From assembly GCF_045679555.1 (NCBI RefSeq), contig NC_092094.1, positions 10,720,319 to 10,784,318 on the forward strand: a DNA stretch of 64,000 nt. The letters are read 5' to 3'. Numbering within the stretch: position 1 is the first letter of the stretch; every line of letters begins with the position of its first letter. This DNA comes from Salvelinus alpinus. Taxonomy: Eukaryota; Chordata; Actinopteri; Salmoniformes; Salmonidae. Below the pieces are notes generated by a model that worked only from the letters and a program-made list of their open reading frames with translations, was not told the DNA's origin and searched no databases. Positions 33,312 to 45,742 of this stretch are shown here, piece after piece. The position numbers were made by a program, and so were the translations under genes.

Positions 33312-34187
33312 CACTACCGTTCAAAAGTTTGGGGTCACTTAGAAATGTCCTGGTTTTTGAAAGAAAAGCTATTTTTTTTGTCCGTTAAAATAACATCAAA
33401 TTGATCAGGAATACAGTGTAGACATTGTTAATGTTGTAGAAGGCCAGCATCTCGGAGTTTCATTTTCACTGTTGACATTGAGACTGGTGTTTTGCGGGTA
33501 CTATTTATTGAAGATGCCAGTGGGGAACTTGTGAGGCATCTGTTTCTCAAACTAGACACTCTAATGTACTTGTCCTCTTGTTCATTTGTGCACTGGGGCC
33601 TCACACTTCTCTTTCTATTCTTGTTAGAGCCAGTTTGCGCAGTTCTGTGAAGGGAGTAGTGCACAGTGTTGTACGAGATCTTCAGTTTCTTGGCAATTAG
33701 TCGCATGGAATAGCCTTCATTTCTCAGAACAAGAATAGACTGACGAGTTTCAGAAGAAAGTTCTTTGTTTCTGGCCATTTTGAGCCTATAACCCACAAAT
33801 GCTGATGCTCCAGACACTCAACTACTCTAAAGAAGGACAGTTTTATTGCTTCTTTAATCAGGACAACAGTTTTCAGCTGTGTTAACATAATTGCAAAAGG
33901 GTTTTCTAATGATCAGTAAGCCTTTTAAAATGATAAACTTGGATTAGCTAACATAACGTGCCATTGGAACACATGAGTGATGGTTGCTGATAATGGGCCT
34001 CTGTACGTCTATGTAGATATTACATAAACAAATCAGCCGTTTCCAGCTACAATAGTCATTTACAACATTAACAATGTCTACACTCTATTTCTGATAAATT
34101 TGATGTTATTTCAATGGACAAAAAATGTGCTTTCCTTTCATAAACAAGGACATTTCTAAAGTGACCCCAAACTTTTGAACGGTAGTG
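33312..34187 (-). mobile_element. Internally deleted Tc1-like element in the 3'UTR of troponin I gene 2
   Basis: Ends CACTACCGTTCAAAAGTTTG (33312) and CAAACTTTTGAACGGTAGTG (to 34187) are perfect inverted repeats. They are flanked by TA (33310-33311, 34188-34189). The minus-strand frame from Met 33778 to 33428 keeps the transposase N-terminal helix-turn-helix region (MARNKELSSETRQSILVLR, AKKLKISYNTVHYSL). The catalytic DDE part is deleted, so the copy is non-autonomous. Confidence 0.92.
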
Positions 34188-34599
34188 TATATTATATGGT
34201 ATGGACACGCAAAATGTTGGATGTTAGAAGTTATCCAAATATGATTGTGTTACTGACAATAAATTACTTGTGTTATCATTGACACATGTATGGTCAACCG
34301 TCAGCTGCACACAGTTTATTCCACAAAGTTGATCGCGTGTGTGTGTGTGTGTGTGTGCGTGTGCGTGTAATTTGCATTGTGGATCAATCATAGTTCATAC
34401 TGTAGTTTTTGGCAAGCAAAACATTGACATAGAATATACTTTACTGTCTAGCCACGTTCAGTGACTGTTACAATGTAGCTAGTAGAATCCGTCATGCCAC
34501 GCCTTCTTCCCCATGACGACCGTTCCAGAGAGCCCTTTTCTGTCATCTCTCCACATATGGGCAGCACACATGACACAAATCCCGCCCTAAACGTGAGCT

Positions 34600-34726
34600 T
34601 TTCCGTTTCGATTGGACCACAAGCTTTCAATCGCGGACTTCTTAAATGCTCTCGATGGTTGTCCAAATTACTGTCAACAGTCACGACTACACGAACTACT
34701 ATTGGGACGGACTTGTAACTCGCAGG
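34600..34726 (+). promoter_or_regulatory. Probable bpgm promoter / non-coding exon 1
   Basis: A CpG-containing stretch ends in a consensus donor CAGG|GTAAGA at 34726. The next acceptor (35383) opens the exon carrying the bpgm start. No TATA box was seen. The start site is not determinable from sequence alone. Confidence 0.4.
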
Positions 34727-35410
34727 GTAAGAGAGTATTCATGCTATTATTATGATGCATGTTCCGGTACATGTATGTTTTGTAGCTTGCCGTCTTACAG
34801 TCTTGCGCGTAAACGCATGCCCGCCAGCAGCCTACCAATGAGATGACAAGTGCATAAGGCATCCCAGCTAGCTGTTTTTTATTTATTTATTTATTTAAAC
34901 CATTTGACTGTTGATGTGATGTAAAAGGTATTAATTATGGAATGTGCAATAGCCACATTTCCATGTTTAGTTACTGAATTACCCTGTTTAATTTGGGGTT
35001 AAATATAACCCGTTGTGTTGGCATGTAGCCTTTTAACCACTCGAAATGCCGGACATTTGCTGACCCCACTAGACCCACCCCCTCAGCCGCAGAATAAATG
35101 ACATGGCTACTGCTTCTGACATTAAGCTTAGTAACAGCAGTTACATAGTAACAGTAAAATATTAGGCTCTAGTGAGTGGAGTTGTGTATAGCTAATAATA
35201 TACAACACCACTGAAATATTGTTGGATATTTAGGTCGATGAAACTCATCAAGAGACTTGTTGAATAATGTTTTTCACTTCTGTGGTAAAGTGTCTGGCCA
35301 CAGTACAGTACTATATGTGACTGCACTCGTCCAGCATCACCCTCATCTAGTTACTGTAAACCCATTGTTTGTGTACCGTACAGGCTGCTGCTGCCAGACA
35401 GTCGTTCCGG

Positions 35411-36863
35411 ATGTCCAAGTACAAAGTCTTTGTGATGAGGCATGGAGAAGGAGCCTGGACCAAAGAGAACCGCTTCTGCAGCTGGGTGGACCAGAGGCTG
35501 AGTGAGGACGGGGTCAAGGAGGCTATGGCGTGCGGTCACCTCCTGAAGGAAGCAGGCTACCACCTAGATGTAGTATTTACCTCCCTGCTCGGCCGATCCA
35601 TCCACACAGCCTGGCTGTTGTTGGAAGCCATGGGGCAGGAGTGGGTCCCCGTGGTCCGGACGTGGAGACTCAACGAGCGCCATTATGGTGCCCTGATTGG
35701 GCTGAATAGAGCTGAGATGGCCCTAAACCATGGTGAGGAGCAGGTGAAACAGTGGCGGAGGAGCTATGACCTCACGCCCCCCCCTATCGACGAATCACAC
35801 CCGTACTTCCTGGAGATCTACAATGACCGCCGGTATTCTACCTGTGATGTGTCTAAAGAGGATCTTCCGAAGTCGGAGAGCCTGAAGGATGTCTTGGAGA
35901 GGCTCCAGCCATACTGGGACGGCACTATTGTGCCGGAGATCAAACAGGGGAAATTGGTGCTCATCTCTGGGCATGGGAATAGCTGCAGGGCCCTGCTGAA
36001 ACACCTGGAAGGTATGCCTGGTGGCTCCTCGTGTGTCTGTGTGTGTCTCTGTGTGCCAACCCTGCTCGGCTGGACTGCATCAGTTGCAGTACCATTATTA
36101 CCATTGACTTTTGCTGCACTGCTATTGTTCTCTTTTGTTCATGCAGATTTTAGTATGAGCTGCATGGCCACTTTCACTTGCGTTTGAATCCACAAAGGCC
36201 CTTGTATTGGAGTTTGCTAGGCCCTCCATGTTTTAGACCTAGTTCGTAACTATCATTCACTCTCATTTGGATGAGAGGAATATACTGTATATTAGTTCCA
36301 GAAATGGCACGCGGTTGAACTTGTACAAAAAGGCCACTAGGTTTATGTTACATCAGGCTACTTCCATTAGATCCACATTGACCTTTAATCTTCCCCACAG
36401 GCTTATAGAGATAACGGTTGTCGTAGCTGGCCAGCCAGTTACTTTATAGGCCGTTATGTTATAAATTATCAACGTTATGTAGCTGGACCAAAAAAATTGC
36501 GAATGTGTAAAGATCTAGATGTACACATAATAAGGGAATAACTTTTATCTGTGTATCTTTGTTTTAATTGGTCATGTTGCTAGCGCTTTACATAACAGCA
36601 TGGGCGAAAGCTGTGCTAACGCTTTTATTGTTTATGGTTGTTTTACTGTAGTTTACAGAACACAACATTCAATATTTATATCAACAGGTATTTCAGATGC
36701 TGATATCGTCAATGTGACGTTACCCACTGGGACACCCATTCTGATTGAGCTGGATGAGAACTTCCGGCCCACCAAACCCATGCAGCTCCTGGGAGACCAG
36801 AAAGCCATCCAGGCAGCCATCAGGAAGGTGGAGGACCAGGGTAAGGTCAAACAAACGGCCTGA
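35411..36863 (+). CDS. bpgm: Bisphosphoglycerate mutase
   Basis: Converts 1,3-bisphosphoglycerate to 2,3-bisphosphoglycerate, the haemoglobin effector, with minor mutase and phosphatase activity; a cytosolic histidine phosphatase-fold enzyme. Exons are 35411-36011 and 36688-36863, giving 258 residues against about 259 in mammals. Met 35411 starts [16 protein letters not shown]: catalytic His11 lies in RHGE, and Gly14 is typical of BPGM, where phosphoglycerate mutases have Ser. Also seen are [44 protein letters not shown] and [17 protein letters not shown], with the second catalytic His at about 188. The split Gly codon at the intron matches the family position. A 5'UTR exon probably lies at about 34.7 kb. 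Poly(A) candidates are AATAAA at 37909, 38764 and 38948. Confidence 0.97.
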
Positions 36864-36864
36864 A

Positions 36865-37115
36865 CATAGTCAACAGGATTCTAGACATTCTGGATTGTAG
36901 AATATAGTCAACAGGATTCTAGTCATTTTAGATGATCAATTCTTTAAGCTAGCCAAATTGACTAGAATCTGTTTGGCTAGATTAGAGACCCGAGAATCTA
37001 GAATGACTAGACTCTTTCTGGATTGTAGAATCTAATCAACTGGATTATAGTCATTCTAGATCCTGGATTGTAGAATTTAGTCAACTGGGTTCTAGTCATT
37101 CTGAATTGTAGTCAA
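36865..37115 (+). repeat. Imperfect direct/inverted repeats in the bpgm 3' region
   Basis: Variants of GGATTGTAGAAT...AGTCAACAGGATTCTAGTCATT recur at about 36890, 37020 and 37065. An inverted version (GACTAGAATC...) lies at about 36960-37015. It is probably transcribed as 3'UTR. Confidence 0.6.
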
Positions 37116-37648
37116 CTGACTGCATCATTGTGGTATGGACTGGACCCTATTTGGTACAACGTGGAAACAAGAAAGTTTGTCTTCCTGTTAAGTGCTGTGC
37201 TTACTAGATTTAACTTCTGTTTGCCAAGATATAACCCTCAAAGTTATCATTAACAAGATAATAGGCTGACCCTTGTATTGAGGTTCTTTGGAATTGAGGA
37301 AATACGAAGATGTGTCCCCAACAAAACAATTTTATGAAAGATCTGTCGCACGTGCCTTCATTGCCAATATTTTCTGTAGGACTTTTGCAATGCCAATGTA
37401 GCTAGTTTTTACAGGGGAATTATGACTGACAGAATCAAGCAGGTGATGAGCCAGCACTAACAAGTACAGGTTAATTTATTTATCAGAACTCTTTAAAAGC
37501 ACCTTTATAACAAGTATTACCTCAGTGAGACTGACAGCCTGGCTATTCTTTCCAAGACCGACCGGTGATTGTGTGAAGCTTTTTTAGTATAGAATTGCTG
37601 TAAATGTTGTTGAAACCAATGGGTCAAACTTGATAAGAACGTGTCTTC

Positions 37649-37816
37649 CAGTGGAGGCTGCTGAGGGGAGGACGGCTCATAATAATGGCTGGATCGGAGC
37701 TAATGGGATGGCATCAAAAACATGGAAACCATGTGTCTGGTGTATTTTATACCATTCCACTCCAGCCATTACCACGAACACATTCTCCCCAATTAAGGTG
37801 CCACCAACTTCCTGTG
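37649..37816 (+). repeat. Short salmonid interspersed repeat
   Basis: Begins CAGTGGAGGCTGCTGAGGGG and ends AAGGTGCCACCAACTTCCTG. It contains ATGGCTGGATCGGAGC and CCATTCCACTCCAGCC. It is a compact unit that I recognise as a common fish repeat but cannot classify from this copy. Confidence 0.6.
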
Positions 37817-39329
37817 ATGTCGTCTTATAGGCTACATGCTAGTTTGAGAGACTTTCATATGAAATAACTGTAGCGCTTATTCATAAAATACCTACATTTA
37901 CATGCTGTAATAAAGTCAGATTAAGGATTTGCTGTATCATTGTATCATTTATTTCAATTTTTACTGTTCAAAGGAAAATATCCCCATCATACCTTTTCTT
38001 CTCTACCGAACTTATCAATGTCATTTTTTGTGACTTATTTCATTTAGTGACAACAAACATTTGAGTCAAGTGTTAACTTAAGAGTATACTTAACATAGTT
38101 TAGGTCATGCTCTACACTGAACACCACTGCATTTGCAATTAAATACAGTGCTACTAAAGATGGCACCTTTTTATGAGGGTACAATTATTAATATAGTGGC
38201 TTGTTTTTAAAGATTTGACTGATGCACATGTTTAGACAAATCCACTTTAAATCATATTTTCTTGTGTAACTTAATATATTACATTTCAGAGGTTGACGAT
38301 AACAAAAATGATTGTGAATTGATGACCAAACAACAACCACTTGTAGTGATTGTAATACATTTTATCCACTGTTAATGTAGGGGGAAATGATTCACTCCTT
38401 ATGAATGTTGTACTGAATGTTACATGGTTTTATGGGGCATTTATTGAGATGCTTGATTTATATTTTTTTTTACACAGGAACGACATGCATGTATGCTACT
38501 GAATGTTTGGTGTGCCTCGTGTTTGAAACTCTTAAAAAAAAAATGTTTATCCTCTATCCATCTGTCATAGTGGTTATTATCTTGGGTCATTTAAGGAAAT
38601 GCTGACTATCATTTAGTTAAGCCCTAAAACTGTAAATGTGTAAATGATATTGATACTGTAGTCCTGTAATGTGTTATACACAGTCATCCTAAATGATGAC
38701 GATAGGAAGTATTGGACTCAGTTTGAACATTTTGACTTTTCATGGTTTGTATGGTGGAAATTAAATAAAGGAACTGAAAACATGCCTCTTTCAGTAACTG
38801 TCTCGGATTGCTTCTTTTTTTGTGGTAATAATGGCAAGGATGTGACAGTATGGTCATGTTATATGGATCTTGTGGAACTTAAGTGTACAGTAGTGTATAA
38901 TGATAAATGTCTGTATCCTACCAGTTGGAGGAGCTACAGTTTTTCCTAATAAATCATGATACAGTTAAGTGATCTGAAATGAGCATAGCCCAGACAAATT
39001 AATCTCATTGTCAGGAGAACTACGGACGGTTACAGGCAGGAGCTGCCCTGCGTTTCTGCACTGTTTTATGTGCCCAGAAGGAGTGGATGAAAGGGAGTGG
39101 ATTTAGGGACTATGCCAGAAACCATCACTCTGGGTATAGACACTTGATTGAGCTGCCTGTTGCAATGGAAACAATAGAAAAGTCCCAAAAATGAAAAACC
39201 CACCCACCTTTGCACTCCAGAAAGGCTAAAGCAAGATTTCAAATGCTATTTGAACCCAGGTCTGTATAGATCGTGGTGCTTTTGGAGGGATGTAGACATA
39301 GGTATATGTAGACTACTATACTGTCCTTT
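37817..39329. other. Distal bpgm 3' region, no further gene recognised
   Basis: AT-rich sequence with several AATAAA motifs. ORFs of 60-90 codons here lack any recognisable domain. Confidence 0.4.
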
Positions 39330-40048
39330 GAATATGATTACGGACCTGATAGGAATAAACTAGTTATTAGCCTCACTAATACTCAAACCCTGGTTACGGA
39401 CCTGATAGGAACAAACTAGTTATTAGCCTCGCTAATACTCAAACCCTGGTTACGGACCTGATAGGAACAAACTAGTTATTAGCCTCACTAATACTCAAAC
39501 CCTGGTTACGGACCTGATAGGAACAAATTAGTTACTAGCCTCGCTAATACTCAAACCCTGGTTACGGACCTGATAGGAACAAACTAGTTATTAGCCTCAC
39601 TAATACTCAAACCCTGGTTACGGACCTGATAGGAACAAACTAGTTATTAGCCTCGCTAATACTCAAACCCTGGTTACGGACCTGATAGGAACAAACTAGT
39701 TATTAGCCTCGCTAATACTCAAACCCTGGTTACGGACCTGATGGGAATAAACTAGTTATTAGCCTCGCTAATACTCAAACCCTGGTTACGGACCTGATAG
39801 GAACAAACTAGTTATTAGCCTCGCTAATACTCAAACCCTGGTTACGGACCTGATAGGAACAAACTAGTTATTAGCCTCACTAATACTCAAACCCTGGTTA
39901 CGGACCTGATAGGAACAAACTAGTTATTAGCCTCGCTAATACTCAAACCCTGGTTACGGACCTGATAGGAACAAACTAGTTATTAGCCTCGCTAATACTC
40001 AAACCCTGGTTACGGACCTGATAGGAATAAACTAGTTATTAGCCTACC
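39330..40048 (+). repeat. 56-bp minisatellite (about 12.7 copies)
   Basis: The unit contains CTAGTTATTAGCCTCGCTAA, TACTCAAACCCTGGTTACGG and ACCTGATAGGAACAAA. Copies are very similar. The main variants are CTCGCTAA/CTCACTAA and GGAACAAA/GGAATAAA. Confidence 0.93.
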
Positions 40049-40764
40049 CACATCTTTATTTAAAGCCCTGATGTTTTACCCAATGCTCTTTGAGTTGTAT
40101 GATCTCCCATCTACCTTCAACTGTTTAAAGGGAGAATCAGACGTTTCCACCTGGACAGCATCACGGATCCCCTCTCTTGTTTTTGCAGGTGTGGAATCAG
40201 ACAGAGTTATAGGATTGTTTTCATTGCTCTGACAGATTTTTGTACATTAACATCTGTCACCAAGCCTGCCTACAGGATATGGGCAGCTATAGCTCCAAGG
40301 CTGATGGGATAGGGCCAACTTTCTTTACAAGTAGTTGAGCCCAGAGAAAGTCTTCCAATATTATGTTTGTTATTTATTTTCATGCATAAATATTTTGGAA
40401 TTGATTGCTGAAGTTCAATTGTGGCGATAAGGGTGCTTCATCATATTAAAAAATTATATTTACTTTTTTAGAAGTAAAATAAATGAAAGCTCTTTATTAA
40501 TGCTTTCACCATGAGTGTTTCATAATAGGCCTAAGTCAACTGTCTCTCGTCCACTTAATGAACTACAAGTATAGAGAAATAGCCAATGAAAGTTAAACAT
40601 CTTAGAGACAGGAGGAGCCAAAACGTGTTCCGTAGCCAGTGGATAAATAAACTGTTCCAACTCTCTCTCCCAAGCTACTGACTTCGAACATAAAGAAACA
40701 ACTGAACTTGGTTTTCTGCAGGACAGGTACGTTTTCAATTACATATAAACTTTGCATGCATATA
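40049..40764. other. No gene recognised; possible TATA promoter/exon 1
   Basis: At about 40650-40730 GGATAAATAAACTG is followed by an A/C-rich stretch ending in a donor-like GGACAG|GTACG. This resembles a TATA promoter and short non-coding exon, but no coding exon could be attached to it. Confidence 0.2.
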
Positions 40765-41829
40765 CAGTGCCTTCGGAAAGTATTCAGACTCCTTAATTCT
40801 TTTACACATTTTGTTACGTTACAGCCTTATTTAAAAATTTATAAAATAGTTTTTTTCCTCTCATCAATCTAAACACAATACCCCATAATGAGAAAGCAAA
40901 AACAGATTTTTAGAAAAAAATACATAAGTATTCAGACCCTTATTCAGTACTTTGTTGAAGCGCCTTTGGCAGCGATTACAACATTGAGTCTTGAGTATGA
41001 GGCTACAAGCTTGGTACACCTGTATTGAGTTTCTCCCATTCTTCTCTGCAGATCCTCTCAAATTCTGTCAGGTTGGATTGGAAGCGTTGCTGCACAGCTA
41101 TTTTCAGGTCTCTCCAGAGATGTTCGATCAGGTTCAAGTCCGGGCTCTGGCTGGGCCACTCAAGGACATTCAGAGACTTGTCCCGAAGTCACTCATGCGT
41201 TGTCTTGGCTGTGTGCTTAGGGCTGTTGTCCTGTTGGAAGGTGAACTTTTGGCCCAGTCTGAGGTCCTTAGCGCTCTGGAGTAAGTTTTCATCAAGGACC
41301 TCTGTACTGTGCTCCATTAATCTTTGCTGCGATCCTGACTAGTCTCCCAGTCCCTGCCCCTCAAAAACATCCCCACAGAATGATGCTGCCACTACCATGC
41401 TTCACCGTAGGGATGGTGCCAGGTTTCCTCCAGACGTGACGCTTGGCATTCAGGCCAAAGAGTTCAATCTTGGTTTCATCAGACCAGAGAATCTTGTTTC
41501 TCATGGTCTGAGAGTCTTTAGTTGCCTTTTGGCAAACTCCAAGTGGGCTGTCATGTGCCTTTTGCTGAAATCTGGCCACTCTACCATAAAGGCCTGATTG
41601 GTGGAGTGCTGCAGAGATGGTTGTCCTTCCATCTCCACAGAGGAAATCGGGAGCTCTGTCAGTGACCAAGGCCCTCCCTCCTGATTGCTCAGTTTGGCCG
41701 GGAGGTCAGTTCTAGGAAGAGTCTTAGTGTTTCCAAACGTCTTCCATTTAAGAATGATGGAGGCCACTGTGTTCTTGGGGACCTTCAATGCTGCAGTCAG
41801 GGTCTGAATACTGCCAGGTCGCAGTTGTA
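40765..41829 (-). mobile_element. Tc1-like element with transposase remnant
   Basis: Starts CAGTGCCTTCGGAAAGTATT. The minus-strand frame 41361-41669 is clear Tc1 transposase (LWSDETKIELFG, RKPGTIPTVKHGSGSIILWG). The adjoining frame to 41884 holds the N-terminal part in another frame, so at least one frameshift is present. The far end is missing, joined at about 41830 to another Tc1 fragment. Confidence 0.9.
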
Positions 41830-42012
41830 AATGAGAACGTGGACCGTTCCACAGGTGCATGTTCATGAATTGTTTATGGTTCATTGAACAAGCATGGGAA
41901 ACAGTGTTTAAACCCTTTACAATGAAGATCTGTGAAGGTATTTGGATTTTTACGAATTATCTTTGAAAGAAAAGGTCCTGAAAAAGGAACGTTTCCTTTT
42001 TTGCTGAGTTTA
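41830..42012 (-). mobile_element. End fragment of a third Tc1 family
   Basis: Contains GACCGTTCCACAGGTGCATG and TGAAGATCTGTGAAGGTATT, and the terminal stretch TTTTTTGCTGAGTTTA at about 42000. One end only. Confidence 0.75.
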
Positions 42013-42738
42013 GGTCACCTGTAGATAGACCTGTCTGGGTCACCTGTAGATAGACCTGTCTAGGTCACCTGTAGATAGACCTGTCTAGGTTACCTGTAGA
42101 TAGACCTGTCTATGTCACCATCAGATAGACCTGTCTGGGTCACCTGTAGATAGACCTGTCTAGGTCACCTGTAGATAGACCTGTCTAGGTTACCTGTAGA
42201 TAGACCTGTCTGGGTCACCTGTAGATAGACCTGTCTAGGTCACCTGTAGATAGACCTGTCTAGGTTACCTGTAGATAGACCTGTCTAGGTCACCTGTAGA
42301 TAGACCTGTCTAGGTCACCTGTAGATAGACCTGTCTAGGTCACCTGTAGATAGACCTGTCTAGGTCACCTGTAGATAGACCTGTCTAGGTCACCTGTAGA
42401 TAGACCTGTCTAGGTCACCTGTAGATAGACCTGTCTAGGTCACCTGTAGATAGACCTGTCTAGGTCACTTGTAGATAGACCTGTCTAGGTCACCTGTAGA
42501 TAGACCTGTCTAGGTCACCTGTAGATAGACCTGTCTAGGTCACCTGTAGATAGACCTGTCTAGGTCACCTGTAGATAGACCTGTCTAGGTCACCTGTAGA
42601 TAGACCTGTCTAGGTCACCTGTAGATAGACCTGTCTGGGTCACCTGTAGATAGACCTGTCTAGGTCACCTGTAGATAGACCTGTCTAGGTCACCTGTAGA
42701 TAGACCTGTCTAGGTCACCTGTAGATAGACCTGTCTAG
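42013..42738 (+). repeat. 25-bp minisatellite (about 29 copies)
   Basis: Unit TAGGTCACCTGTAGATAGAC plus CTGTC. Early copies alternate GGGTCACC, AGGTCACC, AGGTTACC in threes (75-bp higher-order period). Later copies are nearly homogeneous. Confidence 0.94.
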
Positions 42739-42782
42739 GTCTGTGTTTTTGTGTCCTTATACTTATAGGAAAATAGTATTAT

Positions 42783-43652
42783 TGTTTAAACCTGTGTCTT
42801 AGTGTTTAAACCTGTGTCTTAGTGTTTAAACCTGTGTCTTAGTGTTTAAACCTGTGTCTTAGTGTTTAAACCTGTGCCTTAGTGTTCAAACCTGTGTCTT
42901 AGTGTTTAAACCTGTGTCTTAGTGTTTAAACCTGTGTCTTAGTGTTTAAACCTGTGCCTTAGTGTTTAAACCTGTGCCTTAGTGTTTAAACCTGTGCCTT
43001 AGTGTTCAAACCTGTGTCTTAGTGTTTAAACCTGTGTCTTAGTGTTTAAACCTGTGTCTTAGTGTTCAAACCTGTGTCTTAGTGTTTAAACCTGTGTCTT
43101 AGTGTTTAAACCTGTGTCTTAGTGTTTAAACCTGTGCCTTAGTGTTTAAACCTGTGTCTTAGTGTTTAAACCTGTGCCTTAGTGTTTAAACCTGTGTCTT
43201 AGTGTTTACACCTGTGTTTTAGTGTTTAAACCTGTGCCTTAGTGTTTAAACCTGTGTCTTAGTGTTTAAACCTGTGCCTTAGTGTTTAAACCTGTGCCTT
43301 AGTGTTTAAACCTGTGCCTTAGTGTTCAAACCTGTGTCTTAGTGTTTAAACCTGTGTCTTAGTGTTTAAACCTGTGTCTTAGTGTTTAAACCTGTGCCTT
43401 AGTGTTTAAACCTGTGCCTTAGTGTTTAAACCTGTGCCTTAGTGTTCAAACCTGTGTCTTAGTGTTTAAACCTGTGTCTTAGTGTTTAAACCTGTGTCTT
43501 AGTGTTCAAACCTGTGTCTTAGTGTTTAAACCTGTGTCTTAGTGTTTAAACCTGTGTCTTAGTGTTTAAACCTGTGTCTTAGTGTTCAAACCTGTGTCTT
43601 AGTGTTCAAACCTGTGTCTTAGTGTTCAAACCTGTTCAAACCTGTTCAAACT
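42783..43652 (+). repeat. 20-bp minisatellite (about 43 copies)
   Basis: Unit TTAGTGTTTAAACCTGTGTC. Three variants are interspersed: TTTAAA/GTGTC, TTTAAA/GTGCC and TTCAAA/GTGTC. They are ordered into 120-bp blocks in places. Confidence 0.95.
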
Positions 43653-43941
43653 TGTGTCTTTCGCCTAAAATGACATACCCAAATCTAACTGCCTGTAGCT
43701 CAAGACCTGAAGCAAGCATATGCATATGCATATACCATTTGACAGGAAAGACTTTGAAGTTTGTGGAAATGTGAATTTAATGTAGGAGAATATAACACAT
43801 TAGATCTGGTAAAAGATAATACAAAGAAAAAATATATATATATATTTTTTAAATCACCTTTGAAATGCAAGAGAAAGGCCACATTGTATTATTCCAGTTT
43901 AGGCGCAAATTTGATACTAGCCACTAGATGGCAGCAGTGTA

Positions 43942-44766
43942 CACTACTGTTCAAAAGTTTGGGGTCAGTTAGAAAAGTCCTTGTTTTTGAAAGAAAAGCA
44001 ATTTTTTGGTCCATTCAAATAACATCAAATTGATCAGAAATACAGTGTAGACATTGTTAATGTTGTAAATGACTATTGAAGCTGGAAACGGCAGCTTTTT
44101 TATGGAATATCTACATAGGTGTACAGACGCCCATTATCAGCAACCATCACTCCTGTGTTCCAATGGCATGTTGTGTTAGCTAATCCAAGTTTATCATTTT
44201 ACAAGGCTAATTGATCATTAGAAAACCCTTTTGCAATTATGATAGCACAGCTGAAAACTGTTGTTCTGATTAAAGAAGCAATAAAACGGTCCTTCTTTAG
44301 ACTAGTTGAGTATCTGGAGCATCAGCATTTGTGGGTTCGATTACAGGCTCAAAATGGCCAGAAACAAAGAACTTTCTTCTGAAACTTGTCAGTCTATTCT
44401 TATTCTGAGAAATGAAAGCTTTTCCATGTGAGAAATTGCCAAGTAACTGAAGATCTTCTACAATGCTGTATACTACTCCCTTCACAGAACTGCGCAAATT
44501 GGCTCTAACCAGAATAGAAAGAGGAGCAAGAGGACGGGTACATTAGAGTGTCTAGTTTGAGAAACAGACACCTCACAAGTCCTCAACTGGCAGGTTCATT
44601 AAATAGTACCCGCAAAACCAGTCTCAACATCAACAGTGAAGAGGTGACTCCGGGATGCTGGCCTTCTAGGCCACTGTCTGTGTTCTTTTGCCCATCTTAA
44701 TCTTTTATTTTTATTGGCCAGTCTGAGATATGGCTTTTTCTTTGCAACTCTGCCTATTGCAAGTCT
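43942..44766 (+). mobile_element. Truncated Tc1-like element
   Basis: Same family as 33312-34187: left end CACTACTGTTCAAAAGTTTG preceded by TA. The transposase frame on the + strand starts ATGGCCAGAAACAAAGAACT (44354) but has several stops. It continues past the 33312 copy's deletion point (TTGGCCAGTCTGAGATATGG) and breaks off near 44766. Confidence 0.85.
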
Positions 44767-45504
44767 TCAGGTCTCAGGTCTCAGGTGTGTTTCACCACTG
44801 TGAAACCCCTGTGAAACTCTGAACTCAGGTGGTTCTCTCCTCAGTGTGCACCAGTATTGAGACTGCTCTCTCTCATTGTGTCACTGTCATAAAGTCAGCT
44901 TAGAAATTAGAATTTAATTGCATGTTTAGTTCACGTTTAGTTCATGTTTAGTGCTGACACCCTCCCTCGTCCCTACTAAAAGCTGTAACACATTACATTG
45001 ACTGAAACAGTTTTGTCCAATGTCCCTCTACGCTGCGCACGTTCGCGGCCGCGCACCTCTTCGAAGACTGCTGCTCAAAATAAATGTCATGCAGCGCAGA
45101 GACGCAAGAGATAGATTGAACTTCACTGAGTTCCCCTACCAGTTTGGACTGTATACATTAACGCTTTTTCTGTGATCGAATCAACACTGTATCAGCCCCT
45201 TTTCAATGCAACAAAACAAAACAAATCTAATTTTACAAGATTGAGTCTGTGACTTTGTTGTAGGCAGAGCCAGAGCACAACGGAGTAGAATTCTATTGGC
45301 TGGGGTAGCCCACGAGTGGTCTTTCAATCACCTGGGAGTTAAGGCGCTTTTCAGATCAGAGCGCAGAGTCGCGCGTGCGCACATTTGTTGATATTCTTTG
45401 CTAGTTAGCGAGTTATTAGCCCAGTAATAGATAACTATAGGTCGGCAATGGGGAGTTACTGATTTTCTACAAGAGCACACAACGTGTAGGCTACATTTGG
45501 GCAG
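44767..45504. other. No gene recognised (repeat-like, partly CpG-rich)
   Basis: It contains a CpG-rich patch at 45030-45065 and looks like part of an interspersed element. I could not place boundaries. Confidence 0.35.
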
Positions 45505-45742
45505 GGTTTGCATACAATGGTCAGGGTTCACACATAATGAGCAGGGTTCGCACATAATGAGCAGGGTTCACACAGGTTCGCACATAATGAGCAGGGTTCG
45601 CACATAATGAGCAGGGTTCACACATAATGAGCATTGTTCGCACATAATGGGCAGGGTTCACACACAATGGGCAGGGTTCACATACAATGGGTAGGGTTCA
45701 CACACAATGGGCAGGGTTCACATACAATGGGTAGGGTTCACT
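45505..45742 (+). repeat. 20-bp minisatellite
   Basis: Units of the form GGGCAGGGTTCACACACAAT with GAGCAGGGTTCGCACATAAT variants, about 12 copies. A short ORF with HTMGR repeats is an artefact of the array. Confidence 0.88.

Noticed and set aside
40650-40735. First exon of a troponin T gene downstream of troponin I
   Set aside because: Troponin I and T genes are often neighbours, and a TATA-like sequence plus donor is present, but no coding exon or homology supports it.
42013-43652. CRISPR-like array of regular repeats
   Set aside because: Units are contiguous 25- and 20-bp repeats without unique spacers, in a vertebrate genome.
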